Source: Burkholderiales bacterium UBA2459 (lineage in GTDB: Bacteria > Pseudomonadota > Gammaproteobacteria > Burkholderiales > Burkholderiaceae_E). From it: a stretch of 64,000 nt of DNA. The notes under the pieces were generated by a model. It ran no database searches, was not told the DNA's origin, and worked only from the letters and a program-made list of their open reading frames with translations. The stretch covers positions 3,954 to 67,953 of the forward strand of contig DDPV01000046.1 in NCBI GenBank assembly GCA_002342365.1. The letters run 5' to 3'. Both the position numbers and the translations under genes were made by a program. Positions 43,338-52,709 of this stretch are shown one piece after another; the stretch's first letter is position 1, and every line of letters begins with the position of its first letter.

Positions 43338-45854
43338 ATGTTTCGTAAGACGCCCATCAGCGCTTGTGTAGCGCTCTTATGTGCTGCCGGTGCAAGTTTT
43401 GTCTCCGCACAGGCAATTGCCCAAGGCACGGTCGAAGTAACGGGCTCGCGTATCAAGCGGGTTGATGCCGAGGGTGCTGTTCCGGTGACCGTAATCACCC
43501 GGGAGCAAATTGAATCGAGTGGCGTGACTTCGGTGGCCGAGGTGATGCGAAACGTGACCTTTGCAGCCGCTGGCAACTTCAGGCCGCAATCGGGTTCTTC
43601 CGCTCAAGCTTGGGCATCAATTGATCTGAAAGGCCTTGGCTCGGGCCGAACCCTTGTTTTGATCGATGGGCGTCGTGCGCCGAAGGGCCCGATGGTTGCG
43701 ACCGCTGCAGACATGAATTCCATCCCGCTCGGTGCTGTTGAGCGGATCGAGATCCTTACCGACGGTGCATCTGCGGTCTATGGTTCAGACGCGATTGCTG
43801 GCGTGGTGAACATCATCACCCGCAAGGATTTTGAAGGTTTCCAGTACTCCTTTGGCTACACCAATCCCTCAAATCCGGGCGGAGAGCGCCGCGAAGGCTC
43901 GGTTTTATTCGGTACCTCCGGAAAAGACGGCAGGGTGTTGGCCGGAATTTCTTATAACGAGCGTGGCATGGTCTACACCCGCGATCGTGTCTGGGGTACT
44001 GACAAAGGCGTCTCGAGTTATGGCAACAACTACGTCACCAGCAAGGGCTTGATCGCAGTTCCCGGAGCTTGTACCGACAAGGACTTCTGGCTGACAAGTT
44101 CAAATACCTGCTCGTTTGACTTCAATTCGCGGGCTGCCGATGAGGCGCAGATCAAAAATGCTTCGCTTTTTGCACGCGGCGAATATAAAGTCAATAAGGA
44201 TTGGTCGCTCTACGCAAACACCGGAGTGACTCGGGTGGAGAGTTTTGGCCGTTATGCGCCAACTCCAGGTGCGGTGGTGCTGAGTGCGACAAGCCCCAAC
44301 AATATTGCTTCGCAAGTTGACCCCTCACTTGCGGGCAAGTCGGTGACTTTGCGCCACCGTTTTGCGGCAGCAGGGAACCGGGACACCAATACCGACAGCA
44401 ATATTTATGACATGTTGCTTGGCACACAAGGCCAGATTGGCAGTGTTGCCATTGATGCCGGTTTTCGTTGGACTGATTACCAATATTTGGAACTTGGGCG
44501 GAACTATATCGTTACAGCGATCGCCACGCAGTTCATGAACTCGGGTGCTTACAACATCTTTAAACCCAGCGCCAACAGCGCCGACGTTTTGAATTCGATC
44601 AAGGCAACCATCGGCCGGGACTCAAACTTCAAGATTGCCGAGGTCTACGGCACTGCGACCGTGCCCTTGATGAAAATGGCTGGTGGGCAGGTGCAATTGT
44701 TGCTTGGCGGCGAGCGTCGTTTTGAGCAGTATCAGGATCAATACGACTCGCTGTCAGAGGGCGGTCAGATTCTCGGGTCGGCTGGTAATTCGGCTGGTGG
44801 CACCCGTGGCGTGACCTCGATGTTTTCTGAAGCCTTATTGCCTGTTGCCAGTGGCGTTGAGGTATCGCTCGCAGCCCGGCACGAAAATTACTCCGATTAC
44901 GGCAGCTCTAATGCGCCCAAGGCTTCGCTTCGCTGGAAGCTCAGCAACAATCTGTTGCTGCGCGGATCGGTGGGTGCGGGTTTTGCTGCGCCCTCGCTTG
45001 ACAAGATAACCCAGAAGGAATCATTCAGCGCCGAATCAGTGATCGATCCCAGAACCTATATTGCCTTTGGAGGCGCGGCATCGCAAGCGAGCACAAGGCA
45101 GGTTCAGGTTGATACTTACTACATCGCAAACCCCAAGCTTGCAGCCGAAAAATCCAAAAACCTGTCCCTGGGGTTTGTTTGGGATGTCGTGCCTCAGCTC
45201 AGCATCAAGGCAGACGTCTGGAAGATCGACGTGAGCGACAAGATTGCTCAAATCACGGCGCAGGGGATTATTAACCGGTCCAACGGTACCGATCCGCGGG
45301 CGATTCCCGCTGGGCTTGGCGTGACGCGTAACGCGGTTACGGGTGCGATTGAGCGTATCCAGGCTGGTTATGGCAACGAAGGTGAAATTGGTTTGCGGGG
45401 CGTTGACCTCACAGCTACGGCGCGCTACAAGCTGCTTGGCAAAGACATCGACCAGCGTTTGACCTGGTCGAGGATGAACAGCTACGTGGACGATGGTGAC
45501 GAGCTTGCAGGAACAGCAGGTTTGCCCAAGGACAGGGTTGTTTTGTCGACCAAGATTCCCGTGATGCCAAAGATGGACTTCTTCTGGTACGCAAACTATA
45601 TCGGACCGCATGGCGATGCAGAAGCAGGCACGCGCTACAGCGGGCACACATCGCAAGATGTGCAATTGATTTGGGATACTCCGATAAAAGGAGGGCGGGT
45701 GTCGGTCGGCGTGGTGAATCTGACCGGCTGGTACCCCTGTAAAGACGGTATCGGATCAGCCAACTGTATTCCTTATGATGGCCGGAACTTCAACTTCTAT
45801 CTCTATGACTCTTACGGGCGCCAGCCCTACGTGCGTTTCACGCAGCGCTTCTAA
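43338..45854 (+). CDS. TonB-dependent outer membrane receptor
   Basis: Energised beta-barrel transporter. 838 residues from ATG 43338, selected for GGGGAGA 7 bases upstream; the longer frame to 43245 lacks such support. Signal peptide ends near residue 29 (VSAQAIAQG). The plug begins TVEVTGSRIKRVDAEGAVPVTVITREQIE and has the DLKGLGSGRTLVLIDGRRAPKG and VERIEILTDGASAVYGSDAIAGVVNIITRKDF signatures. The barrel ends with YVRFTQRF, a C-terminal Phe as needed for outer-membrane insertion. The GSRIKR-type plug occurs in receptors annotated for peptides, siderophores and other ligands. Genomic neighbours (S9 peptidase, peptide ABC importers, TonB system) favour peptides, but this is inference. Confidence 0.95.
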   Translation: MFRKTPISACVALLCAAGASFVSAQAIAQGTVEVTGSRIKRVDAEGAVPVTVITREQIESSGVTSVAEVMRNVTFAAAGNFRPQSGSSAQAWASIDLKGLGSGRTLVLIDGRRAPKGPMVATAADMNSIPLGAVERIEILTDGASAVYGSDAIAGVVNIITRKDFEGFQYSFGYTNPSNPGGERREGSVLFGTSGKDGRVLAGISYNERGMVYTRDRVWGTDKGVSSYGNNYVTSKGLIAVPGACTDKDFWLTSSNTCSFDFNSRAADEAQIKNASLFARGEYKVNKDWSLYANTGVTRVESFGRYAPTPGAVVLSATSPNNIASQVDPSLAGKSVTLRHRFAAAGNRDTNTDSNIYDMLLGTQGQIGSVAIDAGFRWTDYQYLELGRNYIVTAIATQFMNSGAYNIFKPSANSADVLNSIKATIGRDSNFKIAEVYGTATVPLMKMAGGQVQLLLGGERRFEQYQDQYDSLSEGGQILGSAGNSAGGTRGVTSMFSEALLPVASGVEVSLAARHENYSDYGSSNAPKASLRWKLSNNLLLRGSVGAGFAAPSLDKITQKESFSAESVIDPRTYIAFGGAASQASTRQVQVDTYYIANPKLAAEKSKNLSLGFVWDVVPQLSIKADVWKIDVSDKIAQITAQGIINRSNGTDPRAIPAGLGVTRNAVTGAIERIQAGYGNEGEIGLRGVDLTATARYKLLGKDIDQRLTWSRMNSYVDDGDELAGTAGLPKDRVVLSTKIPVMPKMDFFWYANYIGPHGDAEAGTRYSGHTSQDVQLIWDTPIKGGRVSVGVVNLTGWYPCKDGIGSANCIPYDGRNFNFYLYDSYGRQPYVRFTQRF

Positions 45855-45922
45855 AGTGGTCCAACCCGCATGCGAGGTTGATGCCTCACATGCGGACCGT
45901 CGGCTTACTGGTTCAAAAAATA

Positions 45923-45951
45923 GGGCAAAATCTTGGGTTTTGCCCTTTTTT
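45923..45951 (+). terminator. Rho-independent terminator after the TonB receptor
   Basis: GGGCAAAA at 45923-45930 pairs fully with TTTTGCCC at 45938-45945 around a 7-base loop, followed by TTTTTT. It lies about 70 bases after the receptor stop. Confidence 0.9.
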
Positions 45952-45959
45952 GTTAGCCT

Positions 45960-46006
45960 TTGGCGACCAAATTCTTTTTATGACATAATGTCCTTACGAC
46001 GTAAGG
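45960..46006 (+). promoter_or_regulatory. Candidate promoter and palindromic operator for the S9 peptidase
   Basis: TTGGCG (45960-45965), an 18-base spacer and CATAAT (45984-45989) resemble a sigma-70 promoter. The perfect palindrome CCTTACG-A-CGTAAGG (45992-46006) sits over the expected transcription start, a good place for a repressor. No known regulator site was matched. Confidence 0.45.
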
Positions 46007-46159
46007 TTGTGACGTCCAAAGACTTGCACGGACCATGCAAAAGGACAATGGAAGACCTCAATACGAAATCCTAGGCGCTGATCGTCGAAGTCGAACGATG
46101 CATGCAGGGCGCCTCGGCTTGCAAATCTTGTTGCCTTCTTTAGGCCCAGGGAGATCAAA

Positions 46160-48268
46160 ATGAAGTGTCGTTTCCAATCGCTATTGTTTGGCGATGCGCA
46201 GGGGCTATTAACAGCCTCAAGCTTCATGGCAGCAGCGAACTTCGCGGCCGTCTCGGGCGTCGCGGGTGTCTTGGGCTCCAAAGCTGACTTACGCAAATTC
46301 AACAGCAAGTCCCGTCGCTTTGCTCTGGCTGTCATGCTGCTTGTGACCGCTGTCAACCTCCTGGTCCTTGGCTTGCCTGAGGTGCTCGCCCAGCAAGTTC
46401 CCCTGCGCGATTTTTTTGAGCGGCGACAGTTCATCAACATGAAGCTCTCGCCGGATGCCAAACACATCGCGTTTTCTTATGAGCAGGGCAATGAGGTTCG
46501 TTTGGCGGTGATGACGACTGCTGAACGAAAAGTGGTGAACCATTTCAGCTTCGGTGATTCGATGCATGTTCAGGAGTTTCTGTGGGCAACGAATATGCGG
46601 CTCGTGATGGCTGTCGGGCGGGTAACCGGATACCTGGACAATGATGGTCGACCGACCAATCTTTATGCATCCGATATCAATGGCGATAACCGGCGAGAGA
46701 TCTTTGAAATGGCTTCCTCTCGATACGCTTTATTGCATCGATTGCCCAAGGATCCAGCGCATATTCTGATTGCCAAGTACCACTGGGCAGATAACGGCAA
46801 GGGCAAGGTTCATCGTCTTAACATCGAGAACGGAAGGCTCGAATACACAGCCGATGAACCCACGGGGGATATACGGGGTTTGGGTGCGGACATCGAGGGT
46901 AGGGTCCGTATTGCTGTTGAGACGCAGGAAGCGAAAACCGAAGATGAGGAACGTACATTCCTGCATGTTCGCGCCGCGGGCGAGTCGAAGTGGACCAAGC
47001 TTGATCTGGCTGCCAAGCGCAAGCGGGTGGCTTTTCAGCCGATGGGTTTCTCAGCGGATGGTCAGCATGCTTACTTTTTGTCCAACTTCGATCAGGAAAA
47101 GAACGATCGGCTTGGTCTTTTTGAGTTCGACTTCAAGTCAAGGAAGGTCGAATTGGTACATCGTGAAGTCGACGTTGATCTCGCCGGTCCTTTGCTCGGT
47201 GCGAAGGGGGAACTGCTCGGCGTTTATCACCTAGGAGGCAAGGGTGAGCAACTGTTGATGGACGATACGGTTAAGCATGGAGAGTTCATCAAGCTCCTGG
47301 CCCAGGCCTTTAAAGGTCAAGTCGTCACCGTCACTTCCTATAGCGATGACGGCAATCAGGCGATTGTGCGGGTTCGTAGCGATCGCAACCCTGGGGAGTT
47401 TTATCACTTTGATCTCACAACCCGCAAGGCAAGCTTTCTTGAAGCCAGCCTGCCCAAGATCAAGGCAAAGGACATGCTTCAGACCGAACCCCTCGTGATC
47501 GCTGCGAGCGATGGAATGCGTTTGCATGCGCTACTGACGAGACCGGCTGATAAAAAGACGCAGCTACCGCTGATCATCAATGTGCATGGCGGTCCATTTG
47601 GCGTCACTGATTTTTGGGGTTTCCATCCCGAATCGCAATTTTTTGCAAGCCGCGGCTACGCTGTGCTGCAAGTCAATTATCGGGGTTCGGGGAATCGCGG
47701 TTCCGATTTTGAGCGGGCTGGTTATAAGCAATGGGGTCAAAGCATGCAGCAAGACCTTGTTGATGCGACCGAGTGGGCCATCAAGGAAGGTATCGCTGAT
47801 CGAAAGCGGATTTGTATTTACGGGGGAAGCTACGGTGGATACGCCGCTTTGTGGGGCGTCATCAAGGATCCTGATCTCTACCGCTGTGCGGTTGGTATCG
47901 TCGGTGTTTACGATCTGGTCCAGTTCCGAAAAGGTGACGGATCGGATTTCAACCGTTTTGGAGGCGACTATTTTGAGAAGTTTATGAAGGCGCGTGTGGG
48001 TGAGGATCCCGATGCCTTGCGGGCCGTGTCGCCAGTGCACCATGTGGACAAAATCAAGGCAGCGCTTTTCATCATCCATGGTGAAAAGGATGTGCGCGTT
48101 CCGGTGGAACACGCCTACCGCCTGCGCGATGCGCTCAAGCGCGTCAACAAAGCCTTTGAGTGGATGATCAAACCGGAGGGGCACGGTTTTTACGACGTGA
48201 GCAATCGGGTTGACATGTACACCCAGGTGCTTGCCTTTCTTGACCAACATATCGGCAAGCTTCAGTAA
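46160..48268 (+). CDS. S9 family peptidase (prolyl oligopeptidase / acylaminoacyl-peptidase type)
   Basis: Serine peptidase cutting short peptides. 702 residues: export region at 1-77, beta-propeller-like middle (about 90-430) and alpha/beta-hydrolase domain (about 440-702). The catalytic triad is S557 (GGSYGGYAALWG), D644 (HGEKDVRVP) and H675 (PEGHGFYD). The start at 46160 is supported by AGGGAGA 6 bases upstream. It gives an unusually long leader: about 54 residues before the hydrophobic segment FALAVMLLVTAVNLLVLGL, ending in a cleavage-like VLAQQ. A periplasmic or membrane-tethered enzyme is expected. It follows the TonB receptor but has its own probable promoter. Convergent with the methyltransferase gene downstream. 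Confidence 0.92.
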   Translation: MKCRFQSLLFGDAQGLLTASSFMAAANFAAVSGVAGVLGSKADLRKFNSKSRRFALAVMLLVTAVNLLVLGLPEVLAQQVPLRDFFERRQFINMKLSPDAKHIAFSYEQGNEVRLAVMTTAERKVVNHFSFGDSMHVQEFLWATNMRLVMAVGRVTGYLDNDGRPTNLYASDINGDNRREIFEMASSRYALLHRLPKDPAHILIAKYHWADNGKGKVHRLNIENGRLEYTADEPTGDIRGLGADIEGRVRIAVETQEAKTEDEERTFLHVRAAGESKWTKLDLAAKRKRVAFQPMGFSADGQHAYFLSNFDQEKNDRLGLFEFDFKSRKVELVHREVDVDLAGPLLGAKGELLGVYHLGGKGEQLLMDDTVKHGEFIKLLAQAFKGQVVTVTSYSDDGNQAIVRVRSDRNPGEFYHFDLTTRKASFLEASLPKIKAKDMLQTEPLVIAASDGMRLHALLTRPADKKTQLPLIINVHGGPFGVTDFWGFHPESQFFASRGYAVLQVNYRGSGNRGSDFERAGYKQWGQSMQQDLVDATEWAIKEGIADRKRICIYGGSYGGYAALWGVIKDPDLYRCAVGIVGVYDLVQFRKGDGSDFNRFGGDYFEKFMKARVGEDPDALRAVSPVHHVDKIKAALFIIHGEKDVRVPVEHAYRLRDALKRVNKAFEWMIKPEGHGFYDVSNRVDMYTQVLAFLDQHIGKLQ

Positions 48269-48331
48269 CACGTCAGGTCGAGCCTTGCGCAGGGGGCCTT
48301 GAGCGGCGCAGCCCCTAAGCTTGAGCCTTGG

Positions 48332-49327
48332 TTAATGCATCGGCTTACTCAAGGCAAGGCACCAGGCGATGATCTCGTCGCCTTGATACAGGATTTCGCG
48401 TTGCATCGCGTCAATAGCAAGAGAAGCATTCGCCGGCTCAAAAAGATGTTGCATCGAAGCTTCGTTCTGCGCTGCAATCCTCAACTGCCGCAAGCGCTCT
48501 TTTGAATCAGACAAGAGCCCTGACAGTTCGCCCAGGCGTTGCTGCGCCGCCTTCGCGCCCTCGGTTCTTGACCCTTGCACGATCGCACTGACCCAGTCAC
48601 GAGAATCAAGCAAGATGGCAGGAACATGACTTGATGCGCAGCGGTCCGCGAGCAGGTCCAGACAGACGTTATAGTTTTCGCGAAGTTCAATGTTCCGCTT
48701 GTTTGCATTGAGTCGGCGAACTGCCTGTGCGCTCGTTGCGCGTGAAAACGGATCAAGCAGTTTCGATGCGAGATCGATCAAACCGCCCGGTTGGCATAAG
48801 AAATCAATATGGCCAGATTCTTCCGCAGCCTGACGAACAATGATTGAATCGTGGTGGTGCACCATCCACAGCAATCGCCCTCCGGGCTTCAAAACCCGCA
48901 AGGCCTCGCTCAGCGCTGCTTGCAGCCCGCCGTACTCAGCGCCAAATTGAGAGACGAGCCAGTCTGCTGCATTGTCTTCGATGGGAAGGTTTCGAAAGTC
49001 CTGCGGTGAAAGAAACCGGATTTGGGTTCGCTGCTGCTCATGAAGGCGGTTAAGCCATTGGGGTGCCAATTCGGCGTAATCGATGCCCAGATAGCGGGGC
49101 AGATCTTGCAAACCTTCGCAAAGCAACATGGCAATCGGGCCGTTACCGCAGCCAAAGTCGATGATTTGTTGGTCAGCGTTGCAATACCTGATCAACTGAT
49201 CTTGCCAAAATGTTGCAATCGCGCCGCCATAACTGCTTGAAAAGCTGCTCGCACAAGCATGCAGCAGGCCCTTGTTCCAGTATCGGCTCCAGGCCTCGCG
49301 CTCAACGACCCGGTGCGTGCTTGTCAT
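48332..49327 (-). CDS. SAM-dependent class I methyltransferase
   Basis: 331 residues. The SAM-binding motif I is IIDFGCGNGPIAMLL at residues 55-69, with YLGIDYAELAPQWL as motif II and LRVLKPGGRLLWMVHH as the later strand. The C-terminal 130 residues are helical and have no recognised domain. Last gene of the mltD-tonB-exbB-exbD-exbD-TPR run (6 bases after the TPR gene), which suggests co-expression with the TonB system. The methyl acceptor is unknown. Confidence 0.85.
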   Translation of the reverse strand: MTSTHRVVEREAWSRYWNKGLLHACASSFSSSYGGAIATFWQDQLIRYCNADQQIIDFGCGNGPIAMLLCEGLQDLPRYLGIDYAELAPQWLNRLHEQQRTQIRFLSPQDFRNLPIEDNAADWLVSQFGAEYGGLQAALSEALRVLKPGGRLLWMVHHHDSIIVRQAAEESGHIDFLCQPGGLIDLASKLLDPFSRATSAQAVRRLNANKRNIELRENYNVCLDLLADRCASSHVPAILLDSRDWVSAIVQGSRTEGAKAAQQRLGELSGLLSDSKERLRQLRIAAQNEASMQHLFEPANASLAIDAMQREILYQGDEIIAWCLALSKPMH

Positions 49328-49333
49328 CGCCCA

Positions 49334-50752
49334 CTAGCGATTCGACGCAGCAAGCACCGCCCAAAGCTTTGCAAGCTCGCTGGTCCCGTCGCCTTGCACT
49401 GAGCCAAACACCGCTCTGGCTTTGTCACGTTGGCCGGCCATCAAGAGCGCACTGCCGTAAAGCAGCTTGGCATCCTCAGGCCTCTTGACACCCTTGATGC
49501 CCAAACCTTTTTCCATCAGGCGAAGACCCTCAGCGCTTTCACCCGCTAGCACCAGGCTGTAACCCACGTTAAGCATGGCGTTACCGTCTTTGCCGGCTGA
49601 AGCTTCATTTTTGAGTGCCGTCAGGCTCTTACGGTCCTCTTCAACGCTTTTTGTCACCATCGTCCGGAGCCTGCGATGGCGATCGGCCTCATCACCGCTA
49701 CCGAGCACTTTTTCTGCAAAGCCTTGCTCAAGAAAACGGTTGGCTTCGAACGAAAAACCCGCGGTCAGCGCCATTTGCGCATACTCAAAATACTCATTGG
49801 CAGTGCGCAAGTTTCCAGTCGCCATCTTCAGGCGCGCCACATCCATCACCAGCCGATCAGGAAAACCCTGTCGCGTTGAGACGCGATAAATAGCCTCAGC
49901 CCAATAATCCTTTTTCGGATAAAAAGTGAGTAGCTTCTCGACAGTGCTCGCATAACCCGCGGCGTCTTTCTTGCGCTGGTAAATGCTTGCAAGCAGTTGG
50001 AGTCGATCCTCAGGAGGGTTTTTTCCAGCCTTTTCGAGCATTTGAAAATCAACCAGCAACTCGCGAGCTGCACCATCGAAGTCGCCTGCCATGTACATCG
50101 ACTGCACCCAAAGCGTGCGCATCCCGCCTTCGGAACCCCCCTCTTTGAAATACCGCGCACACCACTCAGCGGTTTTGCTATAGTTCTTAGCGCGATAAAA
50201 ATTTCCCGCTACCGCTTCTAGAATTTTAATTTTCTCAGCCGCTGATAGTCTCCCGCTCGCAATCACCGCATCAAAGGCCTTGGCTGCTGTATCAGCGTCT
50301 CCGCTAAGACTGGCTGCAGCCCCGCGCATGCGTTCTAGGATGTAATTTTCATAAGGCGTGCGGTTTGCAAAAGCCTCGATTTCCTTAAGCCTTTGCAAGG
50401 CCTCAGCACCTTTGCCGGCTTTTAAAAGATCCTGGATCGCTTGCAGCGGTTTACCCATTTCGTTACGGACCGTGTCGGCATTGGCCGCCGATGCAGCTGC
50501 GGGTGTAGCTGATGTAGCCGCTTTGGGTGCTGCTTCAGGCGTGGCAGCGGCGATGACAAGGGAAGCAGGTTCCGAATGGCGTAGCTGGGTTTGCGCGCTG
50601 GCTTCGTGGGCTGCAATCCCCGATGCAATAGTTACAAAAAATAGACCAAGCGAAGCGATTGGGTGGCTCAAACGTTTGCGACCCGGGCCGCAGGCCAGGC
50701 TCTGGTCTGCGGTTGCTCGGTCGCGGATGTATGGGTTGATGCTTGAACTCAT
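49334..50752 (-). CDS. Exported TPR-like helical-repeat protein of the TonB operon
   Basis: 472 residues. About 33 polar residues precede a hydrophobic export segment (ASLGLFFVTIASGIAAHEASAQ). An Ala-rich linker follows, then helical repeats resembling tetratricopeptide repeats (for example QAIQDLLKAGKGAEALQRLKEIE, AFDAVIASGRLSAAEKIKILEAVAGNFYRAKNYSKTAEWCARYFKEGG, ATGNLRTANEYFEYAQMALTAGF). Start supported by GAGGG 8 bases upstream. It follows two exbD genes; a TPR protein in this position is known from TonB clusters such as those with TtpC/TPR accessory proteins, where it assists energy transfer. That role is inferred from position. Confidence 0.8.
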   Translation of the reverse strand: MSSSINPYIRDRATADQSLACGPGRKRLSHPIASLGLFFVTIASGIAAHEASAQTQLRHSEPASLVIAAATPEAAPKAATSATPAAASAANADTVRNEMGKPLQAIQDLLKAGKGAEALQRLKEIEAFANRTPYENYILERMRGAAASLSGDADTAAKAFDAVIASGRLSAAEKIKILEAVAGNFYRAKNYSKTAEWCARYFKEGGSEGGMRTLWVQSMYMAGDFDGAARELLVDFQMLEKAGKNPPEDRLQLLASIYQRKKDAAGYASTVEKLLTFYPKKDYWAEAIYRVSTRQGFPDRLVMDVARLKMATGNLRTANEYFEYAQMALTAGFSFEANRFLEQGFAEKVLGSGDEADRHRRLRTMVTKSVEEDRKSLTALKNEASAGKDGNAMLNVGYSLVLAGESAEGLRLMEKGLGIKGVKRPEDAKLLYGSALLMAGQRDKARAVFGSVQGDGTSELAKLWAVLAASNR

Positions 50753-50787
50753 GGCAAGGCCCTCGGGTCTGCGTGTCGCAACGTCGA

Positions 50788-51213
50788 TCAGTTCATGAAT
50801 TGTTCGTTGCCAACCATGCCGATTTTTGTCACGCCAAGGCGTTGCGCAGCCGCAAGCACCGCAGCAACATGTTCGTACTTCACAAGTTTGTTCGGACGCA
50901 AGTGCACTTCGGGTTGATCGGGTTGAGTCGCGACCTCAATAAGTCTTGATTCGAGTGTCTGCCGATCGGTGAGGGCCTGACCGTTCCAGTAAACCGTACC
51001 ATCAAAATCCACATCGAGTTTCACCACAGTCGGCTGTTTGAGCAAGGGCGGCGGGTTACCGATGGGCATATTCATCTTCACGGCATGCGTTTGAATCGGG
51101 ATCGTGATAATGAGCATGATCAATAAGACCAGCATCACATCGATCAAGGGCGTGGTGTTGATATCAACCATCACCTCATCATCGCCGCTTGCAGAACCAA
51201 CATTCATCGCCAT
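50788..51213 (-). CDS. exbD: ExbD family protein, second copy
   Basis: 141 residues. Cytoplasmic N-terminus, one helix with the essential D25 (NTTPLIDVMLVLLIMLIITIP) and a periplasmic domain ending KIGMVGNEQFMN. It starts 13 bases after the other exbD (51227-51658). The two share the same layout (MAMN...SxDDEV...INTTPLxDVMLVLLI), so they look like old tandem duplicates with diverged periplasmic parts. Confidence 0.92.
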   Translation of the reverse strand: MAMNVGSASGDDEVMVDINTTPLIDVMLVLLIMLIITIPIQTHAVKMNMPIGNPPPLLKQPTVVKLDVDFDGTVYWNGQALTDRQTLESRLIEVATQPDQPEVHLRPNKLVKYEHVAAVLAAAQRLGVTKIGMVGNEQFMN

Positions 51214-51226
51214 GCTGACTAATCCT

Positions 51227-51658
51227 TTAACGCGCGAATTTCGGAGGCGGCTCTGTGATAAACCCGACCTTCACAATGCCTGCCCGCTGGCAGGCAACCA
51301 CCACTTTGCCGACAAACTCATAGCGTCCGTCTTTATCGCCGCGAATATGGACCTCGGGTTGCGGCACAAGCACAGCGGACCGTTTCAAGCGATTCACGAG
51401 TGCATCCTGGTCGGGAATCCGTGCTTCATTCCAAAAAACATCGCCATCCTTGGTCACGGACAAGACAATGTTCTCGGGTTTTGTCTGCGTTGGAAGATTC
51501 CTCTCCTTAGGCAATTCGACCTGCGCGGTCTGCGTAATCACCGGGATCGTAATCAGAAAGATAATCAACAACACCAACATCACGTCCACAAGTGGCGTGG
51601 TGTTGATGGTTGAAACCACCTCGTCGTCTTCGCTTTGCGAGCCGAGGTTCATCGCCAT
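51227..51658 (-). CDS. exbD: ExbD family protein, first copy
   Basis: 143 residues. The single helix carries D25 (NTTPLVDVMLVLLIIFLITIP), the proton-relay residue. The periplasmic domain contains LPKERNLPTQTKPENIVLSV and ends VKVGFITEPPPKFAR. It follows exbB by 3 bases. With the second exbD, the pair may form a heterodimer in the ExbB pore, or act with different partners. Confidence 0.93.
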   Translation of the reverse strand: MAMNLGSQSEDDEVVSTINTTPLVDVMLVLLIIFLITIPVITQTAQVELPKERNLPTQTKPENIVLSVTKDGDVFWNEARIPDQDALVNRLKRSAVLVPQPEVHIRGDKDGRYEFVGKVVVACQRAGIVKVGFITEPPPKFAR

Positions 51659-51661
51659 GGC

Positions 51662-52591
51662 CTAGCCCCTGACTTCCTTGTTGCCGCTAAGAAGCACCGC
51701 ATGAATATCAGCGGCAAAGCGTCGGACCTGCTCCATCGCAACTTTGTTGCGACGAACCAGCCAGTTGTAACCCATCACCGCCGGCACTGCAGCACCCAGT
51801 CCGATCGCAGTCATGATCAGCGCTTCGCCCACGGGGCCTGCAACCTTGTCAATCGACGCCTGGCCAGCCACGCCGATGGCAGTCAGCGCGTGATAGATGC
51901 CCCAGACAGTTCCAAACAAGCCAACAAAGGGCGCTGTGGATCCGACGGTGGCAAGAAAGGCAAGTCCGGTTTGCAGCTTGTTTTGAATCGTATCCACCGA
52001 TTGCTGCACAGCCATACCGATCCAGGTGTGCTTATCCACATGCTGACCCAGGCTGCCACGATGGTTTGCATCGGCTTTCAGGCCTGATTCAGCGATAAAT
52101 CGCACCGCACTATCGTTGCCAAGCGCCGCAGCGCCCGACTCAACCGATACTGCGCTCCAGAAACTCTCCTTGGCCTCGCGGATCTGCCGCATGAGCTTGG
52201 ACTGTTCAAGCCACTTGACGATGCCGATGTACCAAGTACCGATCGACATGATGAGCATGATGATCAGCGTGCCTCTGGCTACATAATCGCCTTGCGCCCA
52301 AAGCGCATCGAGTCCATAAGGGTTTTCGACCATCGCTGCCCCGTCCGCGTTTTCCGCCTTGGACGACTTTGTGGCCGAAGCATCTGCGCTGTTTGAAGCC
52401 GGTGCCGTACTGATCGGAACCGAAGCCGACGATGGACTTTCTGCTGCTTTTTCAGCGGGTGCGGCCGTTGACTTTGTCGCGGAAGTCTTGGAGTCCTTGG
52501 CGGTTTGCGCAAGCGTTGACAGCGGAGCGATCAATAAGGAAGACGACAGGACTATCGCAAGGATGCGGCGGGTCAAAGCAACAGGGGACAT
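51662..52591 (-). CDS. exbB: ExbB proton-channel protein with exported N-terminal extension
   Basis: 309 residues. A cleavable-looking signal peptide (residues 1-29, ending LSTLAQ) is followed by a Ser/Ala/Lys-rich linker to about residue 90, as in the long ExbB proteins of Pseudomonas-type systems. The channel part has three membrane segments: GTLIIMLIMSIGTWYIGIVKW, then GLAFLATVGSTAPFVGLFGTVWGI, then ALIMTAIGLGAAVPAVMGYNWLV. AAGGAC precedes the ATG by 7 bases. It lies between tonB (118 bases upstream) and exbD (3 bases downstream). Confidence 0.94.
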   Translation of the reverse strand: MSPVALTRRILAIVLSSSLLIAPLSTLAQTAKDSKTSATKSTAAPAEKAAESPSSASVPISTAPASNSADASATKSSKAENADGAAMVENPYGLDALWAQGDYVARGTLIIMLIMSIGTWYIGIVKWLEQSKLMRQIREAKESFWSAVSVESGAAALGNDSAVRFIAESGLKADANHRGSLGQHVDKHTWIGMAVQQSVDTIQNKLQTGLAFLATVGSTAPFVGLFGTVWGIYHALTAIGVAGQASIDKVAGPVGEALIMTAIGLGAAVPAVMGYNWLVRRNKVAMEQVRRFAADIHAVLLSGNKEVRG

Positions 52592-52709
52592 GAAGTAAGT
52601 CCTTTGTACGGTATTCAGGAAATGGCAAGGGGCCAGGAGAAAATGAAATCAACGGTAAAAAAAATTTGCCACCGATTCAGCCGGGCATTTTTGTGGCTCT
52701 GCATGAGGT

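Larger units (their letters stand above)
45855..46159. other. Intergenic region between the TonB receptor and the S9 peptidase
   Basis: 305 bases. It holds a strong intrinsic terminator (45923-45951), a possible promoter (TTGGCG at 45960, CATAAT at 45984, 18-base spacer) and a 15-base palindrome (45992-46006). About 150 bases of untranslated leader then lead to the peptidase start. No small open frame was convincing. Confidence 0.6.

Noticed and set aside
45036..45665. 209-codon open frame opposite the TonB receptor
   Set aside because: Antisense to the barrel region; no supporting motif.
48269..48331. Terminator between the S9 peptidase and the methyltransferase
   Set aside because: AGGGG and CCCCT can pair, but the stem is short and no T-run follows on either strand.
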